A stretch of DNA of 64,000 nt from Synchiropus splendidus (GCF_027744825.2 NC_071350.1:1488001-1552000); one strand, 5' to 3'. Counted from the stretch's first letter, positions 50,528 to 59,473 are shown. Notes: generated by a model not told the origin, from the letters alone. A program made the numbers and translations.

Positions 50528-53256
50528 ATGGATGCCTCTTCCTCCGCACAGCGTAGGTGAATATCAATCTATCTATTTGTCTATCTATCTATCTATGTAC
50601 AGTATACATATATGTATATACATATATGTATATCTATGTATCTACATTTACATATATAAGTATAATAAAAACGTTATGTCATGTTTATCACGTACCACAT
50701 CTCTTTTCATTCACAGATATCGTCACTCATCTGTGTGATGTTCATTTAACACAGAGTGATACAGGTAAAAAATATTTAATTATTTTATAATTCGTTGTTA
50801 ATACCTCTACTATTAAGCGCTACAACAACCGCTCTTCTATTTTTCAGATATTATCGCCTCCGCGGATAACTTTCCGGAGACGCTGATTGACGCTGAGGAG
50901 CTTGAGCGGTTAATGCGGGGAACTTTTGAAGACGGAGGCGTCCACACGGCTCCGTCGTCGGTGAATCCGAGAGCGAGTCTTCGAGTGAGCAGCGTTGAGG
51001 ATCCGAACACCCCGTGTGTTATAATAATCGACAGTGAGGACGAGTTTACCGCACCTCGGTCTGAGCCGAGTACAGGAAATCGACTGAAGGGGAGTAACCA
51101 GCGCTCTCTGAGTCGGAAACGGCGGTATAATTCGACACGGAAGACAGGACCGTCGCGAGTCATTGGTGAGAAGGAGACAGCAATTCTAAACATAATTACG
51201 ATAACTAGGTAAAGAATAACAATATTTATTAAGTGTATATACGTGCATATGTGTGTGTGTGTGTGTGTGTGTGTATACGTGTGTGTGTGCATGAAAAGAT
51301 CAATCGGAACCCGGAAATCAGACACGCCCGGGAAGTCGGACGGACCCTGCGGTGGCTGATCATTTATTGGAGGGGTCGCTCCAACTGTTCGTCGGTGAGA
51401 GCAAAACATTCAGTTCAATCAAAAAAAAAAAAAAGAAAAAGTATTTTAACCACATCCTGTCGATGTGTTTTATGTTTAACTACCTATGTTTTTTGTTTTA
51501 TTCAATGCCTGTGCGTATAAAAACAGATGTTCAGTCAGAGGTCGAAGGAGTAGATCATTCGCACGTGGATTCTTTCACTCAGCAGACACCGCAGCTGATT
51601 GGGGGTGAGAAAAAAACATTTAGAGTGATAGTTTACGTTTCACTGCTGTATTTATTTATTTATTTATTTTTCACATAAAAAACAGATACAAAGGCGACGA
51701 GTACGCCGTGTCTTCTACCCATCGCTTCAACGCAACCTCCAACGTTTGGTAAGATGCGAATCTCAATTTTTTTCAACACACATCTCTACCGTTCAGTATC
51801 AGATGAATGGTTGTATGTTCAGTATTATACTTGTGGTTTAATGATGCGTCTATTTGGTGTGTTAGAGCATCAAGCTATCTGTTATCTGTAATTTGGTTTA
51901 TCTATGTTCAGGCTATATGCTTTTAGACAGTGTAATTTTATTATTGAAGGTGTTTGAGTAACTGTTGGTGCTAAACGTCGTTGTAATTTTATTACTATGC
52001 TTTTAATGGTTATGACCCCTAGAGGTCGTGATTACTATTTCACACTATGCTTTAACGTCGTTGACCGCTAGAGGTCGCGATTACTATTTCACACTATGCT
52101 CTAACGACGATATCCACCAGAGGTCGTGGTTACTCTTTACACTATGCTTTAACGTCGTTGACCACTAGAGGTCGTGATTTTACTATTTACACTATGCTTT
52201 AACGTCGTTGACCACTAGAGGTCGTGATTTTACTAATTGTAATGCGCTTTAATGACAGTATACACTAGTGATTTACTATTTGTTTTTATGCTTTAAATGT
52301 TGAACCTTAGTAGATCCCTACGCTTATTTATTATTTTATTTTATTCTTTTTATTTATTTATTTATTTTTTAATGCTCTTAAGGATCTGGTTCTGTTGTGA
52401 TGATGGATTTTTTGATATGGATGCTACACATGTTGTTGTTTTATTATCGTCATTGTTAGAAAACAACACGTCTCTACACCGGTTATATGATTACGTAATT
52501 GTGTTTTTTGCAGGTCGTATTTTTTCATATTTTACTCAGCTTATTTCCATACTACTCTACTTATATTTATACGGTATTAACTGCGACCGGAGGTCTTGCT
52601 TTCCGATTGTATTTACATTTGCATTGTTGTCAATATTCTGTTTCAGATCTCCCTCCGGGGTCTTGGCCTTTGTGGGAGACATCGACACCGGTTTTAGCAG
52701 TACCTCTGGATTTGCTATCTGGATCGTTCCCTGCGGAGGACTCGCCATCGACAACTGAGGAACCTGCACCTCCACTGCCACCGTCACCGCCGTCATCAGC
52801 ACCGCCACCGTCACCGCCGTCATCAACACAGCCATCGACGCCGCCGCCATCAACACCGGCAACGACCTCGGACGGCCCACGGACAGCACCCCGGATACCG
52901 ACGCCGTCTTACAACACATCACCCCTCGACCATCCCCTGCCTCTACCCCCTACCGCCGAGCAGAGAGTGCGTACGCTTGAACGGCGTCTACATCAGACCG
53001 AAATACAGAGTCGACGTCTAGCCAGGCAAGCGCGTCAAGCACGTAGATACCGACGGTTGGCGCGAAATCTACGTGAAGGTAAGATTAACAACTATTTCAA
53101 TGAGTAATCAGCTGGGATGCATATGTCTTATATATTATTACCGCTGTTACAGAACTCATCGCTAAGGACGTCACAAATAAAGCTCTGGTGGCCGAAGTTC
53201 TGAGGCTCCTAAAACGTCAAGGACCTGGTGGTAACAGACGTCGTGGACTGATCTGA
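50528..53256 (+). CDS. Candidate eight-exon Polinton gene, unknown function, SUMO-interaction-like motif
   Basis: Proposed coding exons: 50528-50552, 50717-50764, 50848-51165, 51299-51394, 51527-51604, 51686-51748, 52647-53078, 53153-53256 (387 codons plus TGA). Every intron begins GT and ends AG and is phase 1. Internal exons are 48, 318, 96, 78, 63 and 432 nt, all multiples of three. Joining keeps one frame open to the end. Features: VIIIDSEDE at residues 82-90 (codons 51,018-51,044), a SUMO-interaction-type core with acidic tail; a basic patch SLSRKRRYNSTRK near the end of exon 3; a proline/serine-rich stretch at about 247-290; and an arginine-rich helical tail from about 314. No enzyme motif is seen. 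It sits directly upstream of polB, where Polintons and adintoviruses carry accessory genes, so an early regulatory role is a guess. The weakest call is exon 4, whose acceptor is AAAAG after a TG repeat. Transcripts would settle the model. Confidence 0.65.
50564..50650. repeat. TCTA and TA-rich microsatellite in intron 1
   Basis: ATCTATCTATTTGTCTATC and the following ATATATGTATATACATATATG runs fill most of the first intron. No coding content. Confidence 0.9.
51250..51290. repeat. (GT)n microsatellite in intron 3
   Basis: A TGTGTG run lies just upstream of the exon 4 acceptor at 51,297-51,298 and takes the place of a normal polypyrimidine tract. Its length may influence use of that exon. Confidence 0.9.
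51749..52646 (+). other. Large intron 6 of the spliced gene, A+T-rich, non-coding
   Basis: About 0.9 kb bounded by TTTG|GTAAG and TTTCAG|AT. It holds the 49-bp minisatellite and T/A-rich low-complexity runs (TTTATTTATTTATTTTTTAATG near 52,350). The hydrophobic frame at 52,297-52,758 comes from this T-rich sequence and overlaps exon 7 in another phase, so it is not called. Confidence 0.6.
52005..52250 (+). repeat. 49-bp minisatellite in intron 6, five copies
   Basis: The landmark AGAGGTCG starts at 52,021, 52,070, 52,119, 52,167 and 52,217. The unit includes CACTATGCTTTAACGTCGTTG and the near-palindrome GACCACTAGAGGTC. Confidence 0.9.
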
Positions 53257-53310
53257 AGTTCAACCACAGTAAGGTCCATTTGGAGCCTCATTATTTAAAA
53301 GCAGTGCTGG

Positions 53311-53435
53311 ATGATTGTGTTTTGAGGTTGCTGTTGCACCGCGGGACGATTGTGTTTTGAAGTTGCTGTTACATCGTGGGTGATTGTGTTTTGAGATTGT
53401 TGTTACACCACGGTTTTGTGTTTTGAGACTGTTGT
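53311..53435 (+). repeat. 34-bp tandem units in the 3' untranslated region of the spliced gene
   Basis: About four units of the form GATTGTGTTTTGA(G/A)(G/A)TTG(C/T)TGTTAC, starting at 53,313, 53,348 and 53,382, with a degenerate copy at about 53,414. Confidence 0.8.
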
Positions 53436-53442
53436 TTTGTTT

Positions 53443-53448
53443 ATTAAA
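53443..53448 (+). terminator. Candidate polyadenylation signal ATTAAA of the spliced gene
   Basis: A common variant of the AATAAA signal, 187 bp after the stop and 48 bp before the polB ATG, in an A+T-rich stretch. It would separate the spliced gene from polB as transcription units. Confidence 0.4.
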
Positions 53449-53495
53449 TTTTTAAATTATTATTTTATTGTTATTGTTATTGTTATTATTACGTT

Positions 53496-56400
53496 ATGGC
53501 CGACCATGATGGTTTTCCTTCCGGTTCTGACCCTGAATCCACCCACAACCAGCACACTACACCACACCCCATTGGCCAGAGTGCTTCACCGACACGTATG
53601 TTTCTGGCTGACTTGTTTGACGACATGTCTGAGGAGGATGTAGTGCAGGTCTACGACCCGAGTATAAACGAAAACATGGAGTCAATTTTTTTTGGTGAGA
53701 GAGAGGATAATCGTATTTTTAATATGGTTCCTGCATCATCTCGTGAGGGTAGGGCTGATACCTCTTTAGACAATGACGATTGGTTAGAAAGGTTTGTTGA
53801 TAATCTACAGACGGCTGATTCAGGGACACCTGCTCTTGACCCTCTGATAGATGTACCCTGCTCTAGCCGTAGCGACGACGTTGTTGACGATGACGTTGAT
53901 TCGGTTCAGGAAGGATGCTGCATTGGTGGTACCGGTATTGATTCAGAAGTCATAGAGCCTTTTAACACCGACAGGATAAGAAGGGTGCTAACACGTCCTG
54001 CTGTACCAGACACTCCTGATTTAGCTACTTTCTACAGAGGCTTGATGGAACAGGTCAGAGAGCTAGCTGACGAAGCGCAGAGACTAGCAGAACGGGAGGA
54101 CGTGGTTCAGCTTGAAGTGGTTGGCGAAGATGTTCAAGAACACGTTAATGTTGTGGTTGAAGGTGACGGCGGAAATATCTACCCTGCTTTTGAGGACCTC
54201 CTCAGCAACACAGTGCAGTCTGACAGAGTCATCGCTATGGGCAAGAGAATCGAATTAACGGTTCAAATTGTACATAACCCTCGAGGAGGCGCTAAACGCA
54301 AGCTCGAGAAGACACTGGATGCCGAAATTATTGGTAAAAAAAGACGGCATCTCTATGTAGTTGGTGGTGATGGAACTGATCAGCTTTGCTTCGCAATCAG
54401 CCTTTCTTGTCTCCTTAACCCTAAGCGTACGTACCAAGATTGTGTTGAGTTGGGAAGAGAATTACAAAACAAAGCTGGTTTAGATTCTCAAACACAGATC
54501 ACATTTACAGATATACCCCTGTTCGAACAGATAGTGAAGCGTAAAATCGTCGTGTTTCATAAAACGACGGCAAACCAGCCATTAGCGCATTATGCCACCG
54601 GTTTTGCTGATGGTTCGGAACCCTTATACTTGTTTCTGCTTCAGGGACACTATTACGGGGTGAAGAACCCAAAAGGTTTTTTAGGAACACGTTACTTCTG
54701 CAGCAGCTGTCATAAGGGGTATGAAGATAAATCAAAACACATATGTAAAGGTCACTGTAGTGTTTGTCACGATCCTGTTTGCCCTACAGAGGTTCCAAAC
54801 CCTGTAACTTGCGAGGACTGCCGCAGGGTTTGTAGAACGCCTTCCTGCATTGCGAGACACAAAGCGATTGGTGCTAATGGGTCGAGTCTGTGTCAGAGAT
54901 ACAAAAAATGTGAAAAATGCGGAAGGTGCCGGTATATCCCGTTAAAACAGGGTAAACCCAACCACTGTTGCGTTGTGCTTAAATGTAACATCTGCGGTGT
55001 AAAATTATCGACGACAAATGAGGTCCACCAGTGCTACATTCAAACCGTTGCCAGGAAGACAGAGCATCCTGATCTGGTTTTTTATGATTTTGAAACGTTT
55101 ACAGACGACCAAGGTAGACATGTCCCTTTTTTAGTGTGTGTGAAGACGCAGAAAGGTGAAGAGAGGGTGTTTTACGGTCTCGATTGTGTTAGAGCGTTTC
55201 TTTTATATTTCAGAAAGAACCGGTTTAGAGGCTGTGTTTTTGTTGCGCATAATGCCAGGGGTTTTGACAGCATCATTGTCTTGAGAGGTATGCTTGACGA
55301 AGGGTTAATACCCAAGAGGATAATCATGACAGGTAGTAAGATACTTTGTCTTGAGGATCCTCACTACAAGCTAAAATTCATTGACTCTCTCTCATTCCTA
55401 ACCATGCGACTCAGCTCCATGCCTAAAGCTCTAGGTTTCACAGACCATTGCAAGGGTTTTTTTCCACACAAGTTTAGCTCAAAAGAGCGCCTGCATTACA
55501 TCGGGTCCTATCCTCCTCCCTCAGACTATGGCGTTGAGAGCATGTCAGACCCTGAACAGAGAGATTTTTACAGCTGGTATGAATCTGTGCGTGAGAATTC
55601 TTTCGATTTCAGGAGTGAAGCTATTCGTTATTGTAAAAACGATGTCGACATTCTGGCCAGAGGATGCACAATATTTAGAGAGGAGTTTTTTAAAGAAACA
55701 GGTGTTGATGCACTCTCATCCGTAACAATCGCCTCTGCGTGTATGGCTGTTTTCAGGACCAACTTTTTAAAACCAGACACATTGGCCATACCGTGTCCCT
55801 ACAATTACATGACAAGAGGCACCAAGAGGTTCTCAGATGCTTCCATCCAATGGCTGCAGTGGGAATCACACAGACAGGGTATTTTCATCCAGCATGCCTT
55901 GAATCGTGGGGAGATGTCGTTTGGCCAGTATTTTGTTGACGGTTATGCAGAAGTTGACGGTGTTAAGCAGGTCTGGGAGTTTTACGGATGTTTCTTCCAC
56001 GGGTGTCCTTCGTGTGTTGATCCTCATGCAGTCTGCCCATTAAGAGGTAGACCCTATGGTGAATTCTACTCTGCTACGGTGGGGAGAGAGCAGACGTTAA
56101 AGTCTGATCATGGGGTGCGACTTGTTACCATCTGGGAGCACGAATGGCGTTCGCTTCGACAATCGTGTGATGATCTCAGAGATTTTCTCTTAGATTTTGA
56201 CACCCCTGAGCCCCTCAACCCTCGTAACGCCCTCTACGGCGGTAGAACCAGTGCTTTAAAGCTACGTTACACGACCAAGCCTGGTGAAAAAGTTTATTAC
56301 GCTGACGTCACCTCTCTGTATCCTTACGTCAACAGCACATGCTCCTACCCTCTAGGGCATCCCCGAATAATCCACAAGGACTTTGGTGATCCTAGACAGT

Positions 56401-57554
56401 ACTTCGGTCTGATCAAGGCGGTTGTCTATCCTCCTAGGGGTTTATATGTACCCGTTTTACCCTATAGAGGACCAGGGGGTAAATTACACTTCACATTATG
56501 CAGTATCTGTTCGAGTCGTAATGTTCAGGACAGTGACTGTACGCATAATGATGATGAGCGTGCTTTGACAGGGGTCTGGGTCACCGTTGAGTTCAACAAG
56601 GCTCTGGACAAGGGATACAAGGTGGCCAAGATTATCGAAGTATGGCATTTTGATAGATCTAGCGATTGTATTTTCGCGGGTTACATCCGTACATTCCTGA
56701 AGGGGAAGCAGGAGGCTTCTGGTTACCCTGCTGAGGCCGTTGATCAGGAAAGCCGCGACAAATACATTCAGGATTATCAAGCCCATCAGGGGATTTTGCT
56801 TTGTGCTGATAAGATTTGTCACAACCCAGCAAAGAGACAGGTGGCTAAAGTTTGTCTTAATAGCCTGTGGGGCAAGTTCTGCCAGAGGGAGAACATGTCT
56901 CAGGTTTCTGTAGTGTCAGACCCCAACGAGTTTTTCAGTTTCTTGTTTTCAGGGAAATACGAGGTCAGCTACTTTAACGTGCTGGATGAGAAAAAAGTTG
57001 TGATCCAGTGGCGTTACAAGGGTCTCTACCCTCCTGGTAAAAGCAGCAATGTTTTTATCGGTGCTTTTACCACTGCTTATGCTCGTCTGAAGTTGTACAG
57101 TTACATGGAGAAATTGCAGGAGAATGTTCTCTATGTCGACACAGACAGCTTGATATATGTGGTGAAAGACGGTGAGACACCTTTAAAATTAGGTAACTAT
57201 CTCGGTGATCTGACTGATGAACTCGACGGGGATAGCATCGAGGACTTTGTTTCGGCAGGTCCTAAGACGTATGCTTATAGGACCAAAGGACAGAAGAAGG
57301 TTGTGATGAAGGTTAAAGGTATCACACAAACAAAAGAATCTTGTCAGCAGATAAACTTTGACTCCGTCAGAGATCTTGTAGAGGGGTATTTGGAGAATTC
57401 ACCTGATGGGGTGCTTGAGACCCTCCAACACAACATCGTGAGGGATAAAAAAAACATCACCGTAAAAAACAGGTCAGTTATTAAAAAACTCCGGGTCGTG
57501 TACGATAAGAGGCGATTGTTTTCGGACGGCACAACCAAACCTTTCGGATTCTGA
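53496..57554 (+). CDS. polB: Polinton protein-primed family B DNA polymerase
   Basis: A 1,352-residue frame with all polymerase and exonuclease motifs. Exonuclease: DFE at 531-533, HNARGFD with Asn586 and Asp591, and YCKND with Tyr712 and Asp716. Polymerase: motif A DVTSLYP from Asp937; motif B KVCLNSLWG with Lys1118 and Asn1122 (Trp where most relatives have Tyr); motif C YVDTDS with catalytic Asps 1215 and 1217. It should copy the linear element by protein priming from its ends. The N-terminal 270 residues are acidic and probably disordered. Residues 285-390 carry GGDGTDQLC with Asp292 and Cys298, and GHYYG with His385, reminiscent of an OTU-type fold. Residues 402-513 form a cysteine-rich, probably zinc-binding, cluster. 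The start is the first ATG of the frame, after an A+T-rich leader. No breaks are seen. Confidence 0.96.
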   Translation: MADHDGFPSGSDPESTHNQHTTPHPIGQSASPTRMFLADLFDDMSEEDVVQVYDPSINENMESIFFGEREDNRIFNMVPASSREGRADTSLDNDDWLERFVDNLQTADSGTPALDPLIDVPCSSRSDDVVDDDVDSVQEGCCIGGTGIDSEVIEPFNTDRIRRVLTRPAVPDTPDLATFYRGLMEQVRELADEAQRLAEREDVVQLEVVGEDVQEHVNVVVEGDGGNIYPAFEDLLSNTVQSDRVIAMGKRIELTVQIVHNPRGGAKRKLEKTLDAEIIGKKRRHLYVVGGDGTDQLCFAISLSCLLNPKRTYQDCVELGRELQNKAGLDSQTQITFTDIPLFEQIVKRKIVVFHKTTANQPLAHYATGFADGSEPLYLFLLQGHYYGVKNPKGFLGTRYFCSSCHKGYEDKSKHICKGHCSVCHDPVCPTEVPNPVTCEDCRRVCRTPSCIARHKAIGANGSSLCQRYKKCEKCGRCRYIPLKQGKPNHCCVVLKCNICGVKLSTTNEVHQCYIQTVARKTEHPDLVFYDFETFTDDQGRHVPFLVCVKTQKGEERVFYGLDCVRAFLLYFRKNRFRGCVFVAHNARGFDSIIVLRGMLDEGLIPKRIIMTGSKILCLEDPHYKLKFIDSLSFLTMRLSSMPKALGFTDHCKGFFPHKFSSKERLHYIGSYPPPSDYGVESMSDPEQRDFYSWYESVRENSFDFRSEAIRYCKNDVDILARGCTIFREEFFKETGVDALSSVTIASACMAVFRTNFLKPDTLAIPCPYNYMTRGTKRFSDASIQWLQWESHRQGIFIQHALNRGEMSFGQYFVDGYAEVDGVKQVWEFYGCFFHGCPSCVDPHAVCPLRGRPYGEFYSATVGREQTLKSDHGVRLVTIWEHEWRSLRQSCDDLRDFLLDFDTPEPLNPRNALYGGRTSALKLRYTTKPGEKVYYADVTSLYPYVNSTCSYPLGHPRIIHKDFGDPRQYFGLIKAVVYPPRGLYVPVLPYRGPGGKLHFTLCSICSSRNVQDSDCTHNDDERALTGVWVTVEFNKALDKGYKVAKIIEVWHFDRSSDCIFAGYIRTFLKGKQEASGYPAEAVDQESRDKYIQDYQAHQGILLCADKICHNPAKRQVAKVCLNSLWGKFCQRENMSQVSVVSDPNEFFSFLFSGKYEVSYFNVLDEKKVVIQWRYKGLYPPGKSSNVFIGAFTTAYARLKLYSYMEKLQENVLYVDTDSLIYVVKDGETPLKLGNYLGDLTDELDGDSIEDFVSAGPKTYAYRTKGQKKVVMKVKGITQTKESCQQINFDSVRDLVEGYLENSPDGVLETLQHNIVRDKKNITVKNRSVIKKLRVVYDKRRLFSDGTTKPFGF

Positions 57555-57578
57555 GTTTTGAGTGGATGAGGGGTCATT

Positions 57579-58247
57579 ATGGAAGGAATTAATTTCGATC
57601 CTCGTTTGAAAACACCATTTTCATGTCTAGTGGTGGGACCATCGGGGTCAGGAAAGACCCATTTTGTAAAATGTATGCTTGAAAATTGTGAACATGTTAT
57701 GGATGATGTCAATGTAAATATTGTGTGGATTTATACTTCTTTTCAACCTATGTACACTGAATTGCAAAAGATGAATAAAAATATCAAATTCATTGAAGGT
57801 TTACCTGAATCTTTTGAAAATGAAGATGTATTTCCTTCTGATAGAAAACATTTGATTATTCTTGATGATGTTATTTTTGAAGCTTCTGAAAACCCAGAGG
57901 TTGTCCGTGTTTTTACACAGTACAGACATCATAAAAATATGAGTGTTATAATGCTGACGCAAAACTTATTTCATCGTGGTAAATATAGTCGTACTATTAG
58001 TCTGAATAGCAATTACTTTGTATTGTTTAAGAATCCTCGCGATAAAATGCAGATAAAAGTTCTTGCTCAACAGATTTACCCGTCTCAAAGAGCTTTCTTT
58101 CTAGAAAGCTTTGAAGATGCTACAACCGACGCTCACGGGTACTTAATTGTTGATCTAACACCCTCATGTCCAGAACGCTACAGACTAAGGACTGGGATAC
58201 TTCCTCACCAGCGTCACACTGTGTACATACCAAAAACATCTGTTTAA
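57579..58247 (+). CDS. Polinton genome-packaging ATPase (FtsK/HerA superfamily)
   Basis: A 222-residue P-loop ATPase. Walker A is GPSGSGKTH at 20-28, Walker B HLIILDD with Asp96-Asp97, and a polar sensor motif MLTQN at 125-129. This small form is the A32-like packaging ATPase shared by Polintons, virophages and large DNA viruses, expected to pump the element's DNA into preformed capsids. The ATG lies 24 nt after the polB stop, and the stop is 3 nt before the next ATG, so the genes are tightly packed. Codon use appears more A+T-rich than in polB. It is complete, and key residues are present. Confidence 0.94.
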   Translation: MEGINFDPRLKTPFSCLVVGPSGSGKTHFVKCMLENCEHVMDDVNVNIVWIYTSFQPMYTELQKMNKNIKFIEGLPESFENEDVFPSDRKHLIILDDVIFEASENPEVVRVFTQYRHHKNMSVIMLTQNLFHRGKYSRTISLNSNYFVLFKNPRDKMQIKVLAQQIYPSQRAFFLESFEDATTDAHGYLIVDLTPSCPERYRLRTGILPHQRHTVYIPKTSV

Positions 58248-58250
58248 GTT

Positions 58251-58592
58251 ATGTCAGAGCGTATAAAAAGAAACGCTGTTTTACTTAAGGAACTATACCA
58301 CGCTCCGTCAAAGAAACGTAAAGACATTTTGATGCGTAGTTCTCGGGACTTTATTCAAGCTCTTGGCGAGATTGCCCTGAATGTTTTGAAGGGGAATGTA
58401 CCATTGTCGCAAGCTCAGTTCAAAAAACTAAAAAAACAGAAGAAAAACATCAGACTCTTGGCTAATAAAAAAGCGTGCGTGAAGCGTAAACGAAGGATTC
58501 TTAAAAAGCAGTCGGGTGGATTCCTGTTGCCGTTGCTAGCGGCTGCCGTTCCAATCATTGGAAATCTAATAGGCGGTCTTGTAAAGAAGTAA
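58251..58592 (+). CDS. 113-aa basic protein with hydrophobic C-terminal peptide, conserved in Polintons
   Basis: The first 85 residues are very rich in Lys and Arg (for example KKRKDILMR and KKLKKQKK). A QSGG motif follows at 87-90 and then a 23-residue hydrophobic, glycine-containing tail. I recognise this layout as a small protein found next to the ATPase or capsid genes in many Polintons; its function is not established. The basic part suggests binding of packaged DNA. The tail, which could be freed at QSGG by the element's adenain-like protease, suggests membrane activity during entry; both are inferences. It starts 3 nt after the ATPase stop and ends 6 nt before the next gene. Confidence 0.8.
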   Translation: MSERIKRNAVLLKELYHAPSKKRKDILMRSSRDFIQALGEIALNVLKGNVPLSQAQFKKLKKQKKNIRLLANKKACVKRKRRILKKQSGGFLLPLLAAAVPIIGNLIGGLVKK

Positions 58593-58598
58593 AAGGCC

Positions 58599-59363
58599 AT
58601 GAAGACTGTCCAGAAAATGTATCTCGTCTCTCCTCAGCAAATCAACCAGTTATCACGCCCATCCACTGACATCCGTGAAACAGCCGAAGATGAATTGAAT
58701 GAGAAGATGAGGACTGTTCTAAATGATTCTCAGTTAAACTCGTATGAGAAGATTAAAAAGTATGATGCTCTATTGCAGAGATATTTAACCTTTACAAAAC
58801 AGGATCAGAGAGACCAAAGGAGAGTAACTCTGACTTTACAGCGAGACGGAGATCATCCCCTCGACTCTGACAGTCGCGACGAAAGCGTTCTAAAAACACC
58901 CTCTGTAACGGACGTCGTGGGTAAGGATATTCTAAACAGCCTTCCGTCAAAAGCTCGAAGAAATGCTGAATACATTATCCAGAGGATATCCAAAAATGGC
59001 GACGGTTGGAATATGAATGGTGAATTTATGTATGAAGGAAATGCTGTAAAAGGCTCTCATGTGATTGATATATTCAAGTACCTTTCCCTACCGTATAAGA
59101 AAACAAGTTCTTCATTACCTGAGGGGTGGTCCGAGTTTCTCGTCACATTATTAAAGCTAAACATCCCTCTCACACTGCTGTCCAATCCTGAAGCGAGGGC
59201 TCAATATCAGAGACTTAAATCGAATTCTACCTCGCGAAAGAAAAGTATAGCAGAGGGTTGGTCTCCCGATCCTAAGGACTCTAAAGTGACACCTCGACGA
59301 CGCTTAACGCATGTAGCGACCAAAGGGAAGAAATTGTCTCTAACACCTCGATGGGTTTCATGA
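58599..59363 (+). CDS. 254-aa conserved Polinton protein, function unknown
   Basis: An open frame starting 6 nt after the preceding stop. The N-terminal third is charged and helical (ETAEDELNEKMRTVLND, then YDALLQRYLTF). The central third contains ILNSLPSKARRNAEYI and GEFMYEGNAVKGSHVIDI. After that comes a block LPEGWSEFLVTLLKLNIP and a basic tail ending LTPRWVS. The pattern of a helical N-terminus followed by a 'G..V.GSH..D' block recurs in proteins of many Polintons from memory, but no activity is known. No membrane segment or signal peptide is visible. It is the last gene of the rightward set. Confidence 0.75.
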   Translation: MKTVQKMYLVSPQQINQLSRPSTDIRETAEDELNEKMRTVLNDSQLNSYEKIKKYDALLQRYLTFTKQDQRDQRRVTLTLQRDGDHPLDSDSRDESVLKTPSVTDVVGKDILNSLPSKARRNAEYIIQRISKNGDGWNMNGEFMYEGNAVKGSHVIDIFKYLSLPYKKTSSSLPEGWSEFLVTLLKLNIPLTLLSNPEARAQYQRLKSNSTSRKKSIAEGWSPDPKDSKVTPRRRLTHVATKGKKLSLTPRWVS

Positions 59364-59398
59364 ATAATTACCTTGTACACGGTTATTGTCTTTTCATC

Positions 59399-59404
59399 AA
59401 TAAA
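59399..59404 (+). terminator. Polyadenylation signal of the rightward gene set
   Basis: AATAAA 36 nt after the stop of the 254-aa gene, inside the 110-bp gap between convergent genes. Confidence 0.75.
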
Positions 59405-59408
59405 ATGT

Positions 59409-59414
59409 TTTATT
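59409..59414 (-). terminator. Polyadenylation signal of the leftward gene set
   Basis: TTTATT on the + strand is AATAAA on the - strand, 60 nt past the protease stop and only 5 bp from the oppositely oriented signal. Confidence 0.75.
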
Positions 59415-59473
59415 GAATTACTATAAGATTACAGATTTTCTTTTTAACACACGCACAAACAAAATAAGATTAG

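Noticed and set aside
50553..50560. Alternative exon 1 donor at 50,557 (AG|GTGAAT)
   Set aside because: It gives a stop codon in exon 2 (reading ...GTG TGA), whereas the donor at 50,553 keeps the frame through all exons.
50532..50790. Frames across exon 1 and the first intron
   Set aside because: They are mainly translated TCTA/TA microsatellite.
50837..51409. Minus-strand 190-codon frame
   Set aside because: Antisense to exons 3 and 4 of the spliced gene; includes the translated GT repeat; no homology signals.
52297..52758. 153-codon hydrophobic frame that looks like a membrane protein
   Set aside because: It comes from T-rich intron sequence, and its end overlaps exon 7 in a different phase; hydrophobicity is a by-product of T-rich codons.
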